Positions 11,754-22,664 of a stretch of DNA of 64,000 nt are shown here, piece after piece. How positions within the stretch are numbered: position 1 is the stretch's first letter; each line of letters begins with the position of its first letter. The notes under the pieces were generated by a model that worked only from the letters and a program-made list of their open reading frames with translations, made no database searches and was not told the DNA's origin. Source of the stretch: Rotaria socialis (lineage: Eukaryota; Rotifera; Eurotatoria; Philodinida; Philodinidae); assembly GCA_905331475.1 (NCBI GenBank), contig CAJNYU010001370.1, positions 42,798 through 106,797 of the forward strand, written 5' to 3'. Both the position numbers and the translations under genes were made by a program.

Positions 11754-11996
11754 TTAAAAACCACGACATCTACATTTGATTTAACCATTCATATTAGATC
11801 GCTACTCGATCAATATAATACTGATCAAAATAGTAAAATATTAGCTGTTTCAAATTTTATTTTTTGACAAAAATCAAACAAAACTTGGGAGACCATGATG
11901 GTATTCAATGCAAAATATGCACCGATTTACATGGAAACTTTAATTGAAGATCTAAAAGATCGTCATATCATTCGATTCCATTTTGAGAAATATTAA
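11754..11996 (+). CDS. Possible small two-exon gene, divergent from HIBCH
   Basis: Two protein-like open stretches lie head-to-head with HIBCH. One runs from ATG 11754 (LKTTTSTFDLTIHIRSLLD) to about 11841; the other, from about 11892, reads TMMVFNAKYAPIYMETLIED and ends at TAA 11996. They could join by a weak intron (GTTTCA donor, GGGAG acceptor) or be remains of a longer gene. The composition is protein-like for AT-rich DNA, but I do not recognise a family and the splice sites are poor. Confidence 0.22.
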
Positions 11997-12076
11997 TCGA
12001 AAAAAACGAGAAAAATATTGCCCGAAGGACAAAAAAAAGCGGTTTAAGTCAATTAAAAAATGAAGTATTATATTTC

Positions 12077-12610
12077 TTTTTGTGTACTCAAAAAAAAAGT
12101 ACACTATAGATTCGGTCAGTGTGCCTGGGCGTCCGTGTGTTTATTCGATAGCTCTTCACAATTACATTCGACTGAGTTGAAATTTTGTGCACAGAATTGT
12201 CTCATCAATATCTCAGTCGAGTTCGAAGATGAGAAGGATCCGTCAAGAAATGGTTGAGTTATCGAAAAAATTGTCATTTTTGATCAGACCATCCCTGAGG
12301 GGGAGTACACGGATTTTTCAAAAAAACTTTTTTTTCTCAGAATTATTCACAACATATATAAATCGACTCAGTTTTTAACGCTGATTCTGCATCTGATATT
12401 AGTTTTGAACTAAATCGTAGCTTTCTAACAAAACATCGCCTGAAAAAAGTCTCAAAATGCACAAAAACTGCATCCAGAAATCAAATTGCCTAGTTTCTCA
12501 TGATCATTTTGGTGTTCAGACATTCTAGAATGACTCATACGTCCCATGCACTTTTTGCAGCACACATAAATCTCGGATGAAATTCGAACTTTCCACATTT
12601 ATTTTTAATT
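12077..12610 (+). repeat. Dispersed repeat family, copy A
   Basis: About 530 bp that recur nearly intact at 48819-49345 and, truncated and inverted, at 23369-23671. It opens with a small hairpin (GTGTACTC, an A run, AGTACAC), then a shared GGTCAGTGTG stretch, a conserved core around ATCCCTGAGGGGGAGTACA, and ends near TTCCACATTTATTT. All three copies keep an open frame over the core (peptide with SSKMRR and EMVELSKKLSFL). No terminal inverted repeats or target duplication were found. It is probably a non-autonomous retroelement or an old DNA-element fragment; the class is not determined. Confidence 0.75.
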
Positions 12611-13550
12611 TAATTTGATTATTTCTTACAAAGGATCTTTCAAATCATAAATGGAAACAGTTGAGCCTAGCGATGCACTAAAATTAATCCTTGTCAACTT
12701 CGGTTCAATTCTATATTTAGATAATAATTACAAAAACTTTCAAAAACATTTATAGCTCTGATTATGACACCACAGTGTCTCTTATTATATTCAAGGAAAT
12801 ATTTTGTTTTCTCCTGTACAATACGTTTGCATTTTTGAGACAATGATCTTTATTTTCAGTCACAATTAAAAAAATATTCTATCAATTGTTATTTACAAAA
12901 CAGTGTTCAAGAAAGAATGGAATTTTTGAAAAGTTTTTTCTTCTCCATCAAGAGACATCTAGTCTTGTAAAAGCGAAAAACAACCTCTACCATCAACTAA
13001 CGGGATAAGAGCACAAAAGATTTCTGTATTCTTAAACAAAAAAAAGATAAGACCAGTTGATGTTTGGAGAAGAAGATTTTTTTGAGGTAAACAAAATTTT
13101 CAGTTAAAAATTAGAAATGAAATGCTCTAGTAATATGGCTCAATTAGTATAGAGATTAATTAGTTTTACTTAATTGTTCAGAGTAATAAGAAACTAGTTG
13201 CATAACAGTGTTTACTGTTTGTTATTAACGAATGAAAGTAAGTAGAAGCACTTAGATTATAAGTTAATTACATCACACCCGAAGAGGAAGTACACATCGA
13301 GGGGGGCCTTCATTAACATTTTCCAGCTTCAGATTTGGTGATATTAGTTTTTAATTAACTTATTATGAATAGAGTTGCGCATGTTTTTGTTTTTATTCTA
13401 ATAAATATTTCCTGAACCGAAAAAAAAGGAAAAAATGCTGCTTTGACCTTGGTCAGTAAATCTCTTGGTTTCAAATAAATTAAAAACTTGCAAATTTTCT
13501 TTCTTTGAAATTACGTATCAATATTTGTTTCAGTTAAATAATTTATTCAA
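12611..13550. other. Intergenic, nothing recognised
   Basis: AT-rich sequence between repeat copy A and the C2-domain pseudogene. A small GC-richer patch at about 13275-13315 (AGAGGAAGTACACATCGAGG) has no evident meaning. The promoter and first exon of the dead gene may have been here. Confidence 0.45.
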
Positions 13551-14593
13551 GTGATGGTTTATTCTCCATTACTTACTGGTGGTCTCAGTCAACCTCTCAT
13601 GCGCTTAGTAGTCGATGAAAATCCATCAAAGTCAGACGACGTGCATGACCAATGGTTGATCAGAAATGTCCCACGAACTGATAAACTCTCAGTAAAAATT
13701 TTCGACAAAGATAATGATAAAGTCAAAGATGATTACATTGGTAGTTTTGAATTATCTCTTCGGCCAAGAAACTGTCGGTCAACTGAGAGCATAAATAGTT
13801 GGGGCAAAGTTCGAGGAATATCGAATTGAGTATTGAACGTTTTCTTTCGTCACTCGAGACTCAAACTCTTGGCCCATACACATTCGATGGTCCTGTTCGT
13901 TATTCTGGTCATAGCTTATTGGCTGTTGGACAATTAACTAAAGTTAATGATGAGCGATTTTATTCAACTTGATAAATTTGTTTAAAACGAATCGATTATT
14001 TCTTGGATCCAACTGAGAAACAAAAATGGAGTCCATCGTACAGAGCAGCTCAAGCAATTTTCGAAGGACCGGTGTCGCTTGGTGTTCAATCCTTGATAAA
14101 GCAAGTACATCATATGCTCTCTCCAAAACATACAACGAATCGATTCGGTGCTTTGAATACTAGTCACGATTTCTGGAAATTATTGTGAGATGAAGCAACA
14201 TTGCAGGTAAAACCTTGTGTTTACACTTATATTATTGATGATTGAGCATGGCGATTTAGTGAGACAGACGCACCGTTTTTTCTTGATTTTGCATCAAAAC
14301 ATGGTCTTCATGCAAATTGTTCTGAAACTGTTTGTTACGCAGGAGAAATGCATCCACGACCAATTTGTGGATGGGATAGATTTACTTCAGCCATTCAGGT
14401 AGATTGCGACCAATGGGAGTTAGTTATCGGTAATGGATCAAGTACTTATCCACCAGATCGATCACTTCTTGTTAAACTGAAAGATTAACTTTCTTTCATT
14501 TTCACTCATTGAAAAATCGCCATTTATCATTTTACAGATTCGGAATTAAAATTAAGTATTGAAGCTTGTCGATCATTTGCTAAATCTGGTTAA
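13551..14593 (+). pseudogene. Decayed C2-domain protein gene
   Basis: The first segment (13551-13829) encodes the back half of a C2 domain: HDQWLIRNVPRTDKLSVKIFDKDNDKVKDDYIGSFEL, with the Asp cluster that would bind calcium. After a frameshift, similarity continues as LGPYTFDGPVRYSGHSLLAVGQLTKVNDERFYST, then in yet another frame RIDYFLDPTEKQKWSPSYRAAQAIFEGPVSLG, FGALNTSHDFWKLL, FADFASKH-like and CYAGEMHPRPICGWDRF, and finally KLSIEACRSFAKSG before a stop. At least four shifts or stops break the frame and no splice sites repair them. C2 proteins with this long helical tail are common in fungi and some protists; I infer a plant- or fungal-type acquired gene, without proof. It is not functional as it stands. 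Confidence 0.6.
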
Positions 14594-15805
14594 ATGAAAT
14601 CGATACGAACTATCGAACAATTTATTTCGAAAAAAAAACACTTGATTATAAAGCGTTGAAATCGAATCATGTTTAATAAATTGTTTTCTTTATCCGATTA
14701 GATTTTAACTGCAAGGGAAAGATCAATTGACTACCGAATATTGTCCATTTCATTTTCATCACCTATTCGTATTGATCTCAATGCTATTCAAATCTACAGA
14801 ATGAGTGAGTTTTCACTGTGTCAAAGTGACCCTAAAAAGTGGCCAATTAAATCTACTGGTCTTATTTTAAAATAAAGATTATGTTAGGAACTGTTGAGCC
14901 TTCGCAGTTTGGAACACTACCTCTGCCTACAGTAGATTATATGAATTTATTCTAATATTTCAACAATGATCTCTGTAAAATATGCAAATATTTCATTATA
15001 TTAAAATTGGTGAGCATCAGGTTATTTTAGACGATCCCCTCAGTCGGGATTATATAGAAGCTGCTTAAATTCAATGGAAGCTGTGTACCACGAAGTTGAG
15101 TCATGTAGCATGTAATAAGATTTTCTCTAATTAAATAAAATGGTGTTTTTTCTTTTATATGCACCACTGCGTACCCATTCATTTTAATATCGACCCGTCG
15201 AAACGCTAAGTTATCCAGTAGATTTCAATGTTATAAATGAATGCCATCAATGTAATTTGTGTTTACATCCTGTTGTATCCTTTTAATTTTCAAATGGCAC
15301 TATGATAAAGACTGGATAGTTAAAACTATTTTCCGTGAGATCAAATACGATTAGTTAACGAGAAAGATTGTATTTGACTTTTAAAAAAAAATCATGTTCA
15401 TAATCTTAAAATTTTAATTAAAAAGTAGCCTGAGCTAGTGTAAGCAAACTAATTTGATTTATCATATCCTACTGAATATATAATGAAGTTGCCCTTCCTT
15501 GATATATATATATATATAGGTACAGATTATTTAAAATATTTATCCATCTGACTAATCAAAATAACCCTATGAGAATCTCTTAGACAATAGTCTTATAATT
15601 GAATCTATCTAAATTTGTCTTCAATTGCGTAGAATCGAACACTTTTTTTTAATATTTCAATTATCTGCACAACATTTCCTGTGACTTAAGTGTAATAGAT
15701 AGAGAAAGAGAAAAAGAAGACTTCATGTAAACATGGAACGCTAATCAAATAAGACGAAGAAAATTACTACTCTCAGGATCAGAAAGAAAATTTTTTCTAA
15801 GAATA
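14594..15805. other. Intergenic with possible gene relics
   Basis: Mostly AT-rich. Short coding-like stretches appear (for example YPVDFNVINECHQCNLCLHP near 15211-15270), but they have neither start nor splice context and may be relics. A (TA)n run lies at about 15502-15519. The right end is the promoter side of the nuclear receptor. Confidence 0.4.
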
Positions 15806-17067
15806 ATGTTACCTGCGCACAAAACACAAAACACACTCACAATGGAACCAGAACGGATAGGAAAAGCACCAAGATTCTACTTACCTTTGATGTGTAAGAT
15901 ATGTGGGGATGTCGCACGTGGTTTCAATTTTGATGTTATAACATGTTTATCGTGTAAGGCTTTTTTTCGAAGAAATGCATTTCGATTATCGGTAAGTTAA
16001 TTTCACGTTAACTTATTATCTGTTTCATAAATTTTATATTCGATAGAGTATACGTTGTTGCCAACGTAAAAATTGTTGTAAAATAACAAAAGAAACACGT
16101 AGTTATTGCCCAGCTTGTCGTCTGAAAAAATGTTATGCATTTGGTATGAATTCTAATTTAATTCAATCTGTTTCCAAACGTGAAACAAGCTCTCATGTGT
16201 TCAAAGAATCGATGATAGAAAAACAAAATAAAATGCAATTATCCACGGTAAATCGATTTTAAATTATATTGTTTCAATTGGATTTTTTAATGTTTTTATT
16301 TTCTGTAGCCTAGACCAATTGGTCTTCTTCAAAATGATTCGTCAATGTTATCACACGATCAATGGAATCTTCTTTCGAATATCATTCGATCTTATGATAA
16401 GCAAAATGTTGTCAATGAAGTACGACGTATACTTGAAAGCAAATCTTCATTACCAGCAAAATTACGTTTGAAACCTGCCGACACAATGGATCTTATGAGT
16501 AAACCTTTGGAAAACATTGTACTACTTATGGGAAATTCGCCTCATTTTTGCGCTTTATCAAGCAATGCTCATCGAGCTGTGGTATCACATAATATACTTT
16601 TAACTGGCGGTCTCGATGGATATTTTGTTGCTCGTGAAACTGATCAACTCAAGAATATACATTATATGATTGCCAGTAGTGCTCTTTACGGCTCAGATTT
16701 TATGGCACAATGTGCTAAAGACAATGAACGTTTGGAGCCAAATGGAAATTTGATTAAGATTATGTTATTTGTTTTGATATTTTCAAGTAATTGCTCAATG
16801 GTTGTATTCAATGACAAAGAAGATATCAATATAATGTCCAGCACCATTGAACTAATTCATATACAAAATATTTATTTGGCGATATTATGGAAATATTTAA
16901 TTTATTTATATGGATATAATCAAGCAATCGTGCATTTTTCTGCGATGGTAAAAAGTGTTCTTGACATGCTCCGCCGAGTAGAAGATCTATCCAAGAACGA
17001 TACTCTGGAAAGAATAATTGATAGAGTTGTGACGCATGCAGAACGTTCTTTGGCCATAGAAGACTAA
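15806..17067 (+). CDS. Nuclear hormone receptor
   Basis: Three exons (15806-15991, 16047-16247, 16309-17067) give about 381 residues. The DNA-binding domain holds two C4 zinc modules: Cys30, 33, 47, 50 and Cys67, 73, 83, 86 (CKICGDVARGFNFDV, SYCPACRLKKC). The P-box region reads CLSCKAFFRRNA instead of the common CEGCKGFFRR/CEGCKAFFRR, so the Glu and Gly that contact DNA are replaced by Leu and Ser. A linker of about 60 residues follows, then a helical C-terminal region where a ligand-binding domain is expected (helices around AIVHFSAMVKSVLDML); sequence identity there is too low to name a subfamily. A second in-frame ATG at 15842 is an alternative start. It should be a nuclear transcription factor; the ligand is unknown. 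AATAAA follows at about 17168. Confidence 0.88.
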
Positions 17068-17716
17068 ATTACATTTCCCGCATGCCTTCATTAAAAAGTT
17101 GATGGTTCAAGTACTGTGTTGCGTTTGTTTAATTATCTGTTATTAAGTCATTGTAAAAGATTTTGAAATAAATAATGATGATATTCGGCATTAATTATTA
17201 TTTCAATTTTACAAATAAAATCCTGCTTAATTTACCGTCGGATGCAATGAATAATAACCTTAAATTAGCCACAAGTCTTCCTACTCTCTTTATTACGACT
17301 GAAAATAGATCATGCTTGTCATCAATATAAGAGTTTTCTTCATAATTATATTTTTCGGAAACTTCTTATGCATTTGTTTTTTAATATATCTTAAGAAACT
17401 TATGTAGCCTGAATCATATTCTCTCTAGATATGAATTTTTATTCGATTTGATCGTCAGCTCATATTACAAGTGCAAGTTACCAGAATTGAACCACGTCAA
17501 TGGATGCGAAATAAAGTTTAAGTTGAAAAACTTTGAAACTAGCTGTCAGTGCATTTATGCCTATGCAATAAAAATGTTTTTCTTGTACATTAACTTTGAA
17601 CTATAATAAAAGTAGTTTTAATCGAGTGAAGCATATTTCGTTCCTAGAAAAATGATAGCTTTGAAGTTTTAATAGATAGATAGGAAATAGCATTGGCGAA
17701 TCTTTGCTTTTAAACT
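17068..17716. other. Convergent 3' region between the nuclear receptor and PEX2
   Basis: The two genes converge here. AATAAATAATG near 17168 is a good plus-strand poly(A) signal, and TTTATT near 17713 could be the minus-strand one. Nothing else was recognised. Confidence 0.55.
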
Positions 17717-18511
17717 TTATTCAGAAGAAAATTCTTTTGGCTTAATATTATGAAGCGTTTTAAAACAAATTGGACATGACTGTTGTATTAAACTATAAGC
17801 GCATACATAGCAAAAATAATGTTTACAATCGCCAATGGATTCATGTGGCATGACAATCGATTGTTCACATACAGAACAAATATTTGTTTGTTCAAGACGT
17901 TTCATTACGGTTCCAGATAAATATTTTCTCATTAATGTACGTGCTTTTAATGATGTTAGAAATGGGATTAGCGTACCTAATGTTTCATTGAGTGTATGCC
18001 AAATTAATTCGCGTTTCATATATGAATAATCAAGTATCCGAAGTGATGGCCGATGATTATGAATTGTTTTCACACCAGCTATTCGTTCGAATAGATTTAC
18101 ATATTTACCGCCATGAAGAAAGACTAGAAAATTCATAAGCGAAATTGCTTTGTAAATAAATTGAAATGGTAATAGTCGTCGATAATCAACTAAAAATTTT
18201 TCGTAGATGTAAGAGAAAAAAAATGATAACAAATAAAGGCATTTTTGGTAACGAGTCAATGGTGATGACGAATATTTTAGTTCTAAAAGTTGTTGACCAA
18301 TGGTTGCTGAAAAACGCGACGAAAGAATTGTATTGTATGATGTTAGTACACGAAGAAATAATTGAAATTCATGTTTAAATGAATGAATTAAATGTGAATA
18401 ATAAATTCGAAAAAGTGACGAAAACATATCCCAATTGTAACCATGAAAATCTTCATCGAGATAATTTGCATCGATTTGAGGAGTTCGAAGTGCTGTTATT
18501 GGTTCGCTCAT
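17717..18511 (-). CDS. PEX2: Peroxisome biogenesis factor 2 (RING peroxin)
   Basis: One exon, 264 residues (human PEX2 305). PEX2 is an integral peroxisomal membrane protein which, with PEX10 and PEX12, forms the ubiquitin-ligase retrotranslocation channel that recycles the import receptor PEX5. The N-terminal half is helical and hydrophobic with the family features SSRFSATIGQQLLELKY, YKAISLMNFLVFLHGGKYVNLFERIAG and YSYMKRELIWHTLNETLGTLIPF. The C-terminal RING has Cys212, Cys215, Cys229, His231, Cys234, Cys237, Cys246 and Cys249 (CSVCEQ, CKHYFCYVC, CPIC), so all ligands are present. The start is the first ATG before the family N-terminus. It is intronless like PLPBP. It is flanked by unrelated genes; an ACOT8-like gene lies 3 kb away, but that may be chance. 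Confidence 0.92.
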   Translation of the reverse strand: MSEPITALRTPQIDANYLDEDFHGYNWDMFSSLFRIYYSHLIHSFKHEFQLFLRVLTSYNTILSSRFSATIGQQLLELKYSSSPLTRYQKCLYLLSFFFSYIYEKFLVDYRRLLPFQFIYKAISLMNFLVFLHGGKYVNLFERIAGVKTIHNHRPSLRILDYSYMKRELIWHTLNETLGTLIPFLTSLKARTLMRKYLSGTVMKRLEQTNICSVCEQSIVMPHESIGDCKHYFCYVCAYSLIQQSCPICFKTLHNIKPKEFSSE

Positions 18512-19466
18512 TCTAATCTAAAATATAACATAGAAGAGATTATGAGTGGTTCTATTTTTAGATTAGCCAGGCCACTGTACTTGACTAAAGACTAATGCAA
18601 CTGTTAAATTAATATACAATGCAGATTAATATTTAAGTTAAACTTCTTTCTTGCATTCTATGTATGGATCAAATTTTCGAAGAACAGCATTCAACTTTTG
18701 TCATTATCTTTTGGCTTCAAAGATATGGGGGGTAGTTTACACAATTGTTAATTACTGTTGAATTTTTTCTAGTAAAATATTTATTACGGAAGAATGAGGC
18801 TACAGAATTCTTTTGACTTTTTAAACCAGACATCTAATCTAAACACGTAATAAACTTAAATTATATTTTAGCCAAATGTAAATATGTTTATTTGCACTTT
18901 TTATGATTAATAAATAGTACTTTGCAAGATTAACGTCTGGTGAAGAATATTAATTATTGATCTCAACGAATTCAAAAATGAATGCTTATTGTTGACTTTC
19001 ATAGACAAATGAAATTTGTTTTAAAACGACATTAAATTAACTTTTACAAAATATCATTAGTAATTTATTCTTTTGTTTCTGAAGTTCTATAAAAATGTCG
19101 ACTAAGACTTTAACCACAGTTCAATGATAATGAGTTTTTTTCCAGGTTTATTTTAATACTTACGCATCAGCTGCGTCTGATTTGTAATGATTTTCTTTTA
19201 GATTCTAAATGCAATATAATACATATATTTTATAAAAAAGAAATTGACGGAACAAATTTTACGTACTTACTCTTAACATCATTCACCAATGATTATATTA
19301 ACGACGTTGAGCTGAAGCTAAGCAAAGAAATAAACACCAGCGTCAGTGATGACCTCTATTGACACGATATTGGTCTTGTCTTTAACAAATCGCAACAGTA
19401 AAATCTATCTACATTTTTTTTATTTCTTCCCGCTTTTTAAGTTTTACCACAGGATTTCATTTTCAA
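18512..19466. other. Intergenic between PEX2 and the tandem small genes
   Basis: AT-rich with no supportable gene. The right end has a CCACAG acceptor (19447-19452) 14 bases before the start codon of the next gene, which may be a 5'UTR intron end or a trans-splice site. Confidence 0.5.
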
Positions 19467-20418
19467 ATGTACAGCGAAGTAAGAATAGATTTGTTTTTGA
19501 TAACAAAATAATTTTCGATTCAATCTTAGAGTGACACGGATCTTTCGCAGGTAACTGTTGAAGACAAACGTCGTAAGAATATCATAGACAATCAAAATTT
19601 TCTTGAAAGTCTTAAACTATTAAATGTATTTGATTTTGTTTTTTGCTAATTAGTCGAATGTTCTTAATTGTGATGTACTTTAGGTTCGTGAAGATTTAAA
19701 ATCAGCTGTGAACTTAACAACAACAACAAAAACCCTACGAAAAGCATATAAACGAAAAGAAAATATCCATCAGTAAGAAGTGTTTTTCTACAAAGATTTT
19801 CCTGGAGAACAAACCCCCGAAACAAAGAGCGGTACGATACTGTCGCTCGACGATCTCTATTGTCGAGAGGAGATTAGCTAAAACGTTCAAGAATTTGTGG
19901 AACGGACTAGACTATTGGCTATTGAACATTCGATCGAATGGTGAGGATCTTGCTGAATAGACTATGAAAGAACTACCCAAATGAAGGGAATGCCGGCTTA
20001 GTATCTTTGTAGTTTTCGTTGAAATAATTCTTCTTTTATTTTAAGATCAGAAAGACGCCGAAGTTCACGCATCCAAACAATGTCTCGAACCAATTATAAT
20101 AATCAATGTCTTGCCGATGATGAAGATTGTGAATCGTCAGCTGATGAAAGCTCAAGTGACGAAGACGATGATTTAAGTTCTGCCTTCGTGAGCAAAATGG
20201 ATACAGATTGGCAACCATCAAGTTCAGGAAAGCTACCTGCTGCGAAAAATATGCGACCGATTCGTAAAGTTGTCAAAACCGCTCCTGATCATGCGAAAAT
20301 GTTTCTGCCAAATACTGGATTAGAAGCATCGAAAGTCTTATCTAAAAATAAATTTCGTAAATCCTATGTATCTAAAAAATTGAATGTTGCTATATCATCA
20401 TCATCATCGGAAGATTAA
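19467..20418 (+). CDS. Acidic/Ser-rich nuclear-like protein, tandem copy 1
   Basis: Four exons: 19467-19478 (only MYSE), 19530-19625, 19684-19772, 20046-20418, giving about 189 residues. Exon 2 holds the helix KRRKNIIDNQNFLESLKLLN, exon 3 a basic Thr-rich stretch, and exon 4 opens with SERRRSSRIQT, then a Ser/Asp/Glu-rich patch (CESSADESSSDEDDDLSS), a basic region and the tail ISSSSSED. The order helix (RKNI..N..FLESL) then RRSxRI resembles the N-terminal region of WDR76/CMR1-type proteins, but no WD repeats follow, so this is only a hint. The gene 61 bp downstream repeats the same exon plan with introns in the same phases (0, 0, 2). The protein is likely nuclear. The long last intron (273 bp) contains no obvious exon. 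Confidence 0.6.
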
Positions 20419-20479
20419 TTTATTTTTTGTTTTTGTTTTTGTGAACTACCTATGAACACATTTTATTTATCTATTCTAG

Positions 20480-20986
20480 ATGACAAAAGTATTTATCATT
20501 TTAGTTTTTATTTTGTTTCATTCGTTTTAATTCTTTCAGCAAAATATCGAAAAAATTCGTCAAAAAAATCTTGAAGAAAATCAACGTTTTCTTGAAAGTC
20601 TTCGTATAAACAAGGTAAATGAGATTTCGAATAATATTGATTTAAAATTATTATTTATCTTTATAATTAAGGTTCGAAATGATTTTGTTAAATCAGCACG
20701 CTCAGCTATTGGCAAAAATGAAACTAAAAAGCACACTAAGATTGAAGATAAAAAGTAAACAAAGCAGCAGACAGTATTTCGCCTCGATAATGTTGTTTTT
20801 TCTAGAATTGAACGTGTTACTCGATATAGTTTAAAAGTTCAATCAGGTGAAATTCCACCATATATTCCTGAATGGCAACAAAAAGCTCAACAGAAAAAGT
20901 CACAGAATCCTTCAAAATGGACTCTGTATTATAAGAATACGACAAATCCTTACGGACGAACGTTTAAACCACGAATTCGAAATTAA
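20480..20986 (+). CDS. Paralogous small protein, tandem copy 2
   Basis: Four exons: 20480-20488 (MTK), 20540-20614, 20672-20754, 20806-20986, giving about 115 residues. Exon 2 carries IRQKNLEENQRFLESLRINK, matching the helix of the previous gene; exon 3 begins VRNDFVKSARS against VREDLKSAV there; exon 4 begins IERVTRYSLKVQ in the place of RRRSSRIQ, then continues GEIPPYIPEWQQKA and ends KPRIRN. Intron positions and phases match copy 1. The stop of copy 1 is only 61 bp upstream with no AATAAA between, and an acceptor-like TTCTAG sits immediately before the ATG. This favours a two-gene transcript resolved by trans-splicing, or one gene whose exon structure I have read wrongly. The function is unknown. 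Confidence 0.55.
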
Positions 20987-21524
20987 TCTTCTTGAACATT
21001 TGATTAGATATAAAATTTGTATATATTGTGATTTCATAGGTTTCTAAAATATTTTACTAGCAGATTATTATGTATCTTATATTACGTTTTACCATGACAT
21101 CAGTTAATCAAACTGGAGTCTTGATAAGAAGTGTAAGCGAATGGTGATGTTTATATTTTGATTTCGTTTTTCTGTTCAACACTTTCATTGATTGTCTGAA
21201 AATTTTTGAAATAAAAAAAACCTGATCATTGGAAATATACGTTTCGATTTACAAGCTTTGATGCTTTGTTTTATAATAGGTTTGACCTCGTAGATTTGTT
21301 CGTACAACTAAATAAAGCTTGATTTTCAACAAATCAATAAGTCGATGATGGAGAACCAAGCGAATAGTCTAATCGAAAGAAATGCAATAGCCTAAATGCC
21401 TGGAAATGAATTCTGAGACTTCAAATGAAAAGAATTTTAAGAGTTAAACAATTTATTGATCCTATGAAGTATAACAAATTTTCAAATATGACAATTGAGA
21501 TCCTATTCGAATTGTATCTGCTCA
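20987..21524. other. Convergent 3' region between tandem gene 2 and the thioesterase
   Basis: Probable 3'UTRs. AATAAAAAAAACC near 21209 could be a plus-strand poly(A) signal, and the TTTATT near 21451 a minus-strand one. No other feature seen. Confidence 0.5.
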
Positions 21525-22664
21525 TCAGTAAGACCGTATAACGCCTTCTTGAGCACATGTTACAATAAGTCGTCCATTGCGAGTCCATACTCGACCCAAA
21601 TTCCAAGCTCGATTATTTCGATGAATTGGACATTCTAATTCATACAATAGCCAATCATCGGCACGCACATGTACTTTAACTGGAACAGGTGGTATATCTG
21701 AACTGCGTTTAATTGGTTTTAATGAAGTATTCTGTTCTGTTGAATCGCTTTCAGCTTCTGTATCAAAAATAAAATCATCGTGAAACCACATGGAATGATC
21801 AAGTGATGCTTGCATCTTAATTCTTCGACTAATACCATTGACAGCATAGGGCAGATAGGCACTACCTAATAAAACACGATCACTACAATAAGCTACAGCT
21901 GATCGATGTATATGCGAATAATCAGGTAGAGGATCCAATGATTTTATCCAAACAAATTGTCGTGCCGGCCATGTTGGCTCTGGATCAAGTATATCACGTG
22001 GATTACAATAACGTAATTCAATACGTGCTGGCATTTGAAGTGCATTTTCAATTAATGGTTTAATTTGTGGCTTGACACGTGTATCATTAAGAAGATTAGT
22101 AAAATGATCATTCATTGAAAGAAGTTGTTCAGGCGGTGGAACAGCTAGAGAGAGAGAGAGAAAAACAGAATTATTATATCATAGATGAAAAAATTTACCA
22201 GCATGAGGCATTTGTAATTGATGTTCCATATCGCCCTTCTCTCTTTTATGAAAATTCATTGAACATTCGAATACTATTCGATTGTCTTGTTTAACTGTTA
22301 CGCTTCGTGTTTCAAATGATTGACCATCGCGTAATCGAGAAATTGCATACGTAATAGGAGATGAATTATCAGCTGCTGTTAAAAAATATGCATGAAGACT
22401 ATGTAATGGAAAATCTTTTGTAAGTGTTTTTTGTGCTGCATATACTGCCGAACCAATTAATTGACCACCGAAGACACTTTTCCTATTAGGAAATACGAAT
22501 AATGTTTCAGCTGGTTGAACAAAAACATCAGTCGAACATTCAATGACTTTGATTGTTTCATAAAGAGTTGGCCTCTTTGATGCTAGACAACGATGATGAA
22601 TAATATTGTATGCGGGGCGACATTTTAAAAGAGATAATGCAACAATTTTTGAATTGACATTCAT
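21525..22664 (-). CDS. ACOT8: Acyl-CoA thioesterase, ACOT8/TesB type
   Basis: Two exons (22199-22664, 21525-22144) give about 361 residues; human ACOT8 is 319. The double-hotdog enzyme hydrolyses acyl-CoA to free acid and CoA. Motifs in order: RKSVFGGQLIGSAVYAAQKTL and LHSLHAYFL (first hotdog), DGQSFETRSVTVKQ, then ASLDHSMWFHDDF, DDWLLYELECP and GRVWTRNGRLIVTCAQEGVIR (second hotdog), with the Asp of LDHSMWFH and the Gln of CAQEG in the TesB active-site positions. An insertion of about 30 polar residues (DTEAESDSTEQN) splits the second domain. The protein ends in RSY, not a peroxisomal SKL-type signal, while the N-terminus (VALSLLKCRPAYNIIHHR) is basic and may direct it to mitochondria; location is therefore uncertain. 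A GA/CT dinucleotide run marks the intron end. Confidence 0.88.

Noticed and set aside
20418..20480. Joining the two tandem small genes into one protein
   Set aside because: No GT donor precedes the TAA at 20416-20418 that would keep both frames and the acidic tail; kept as an alternative only.
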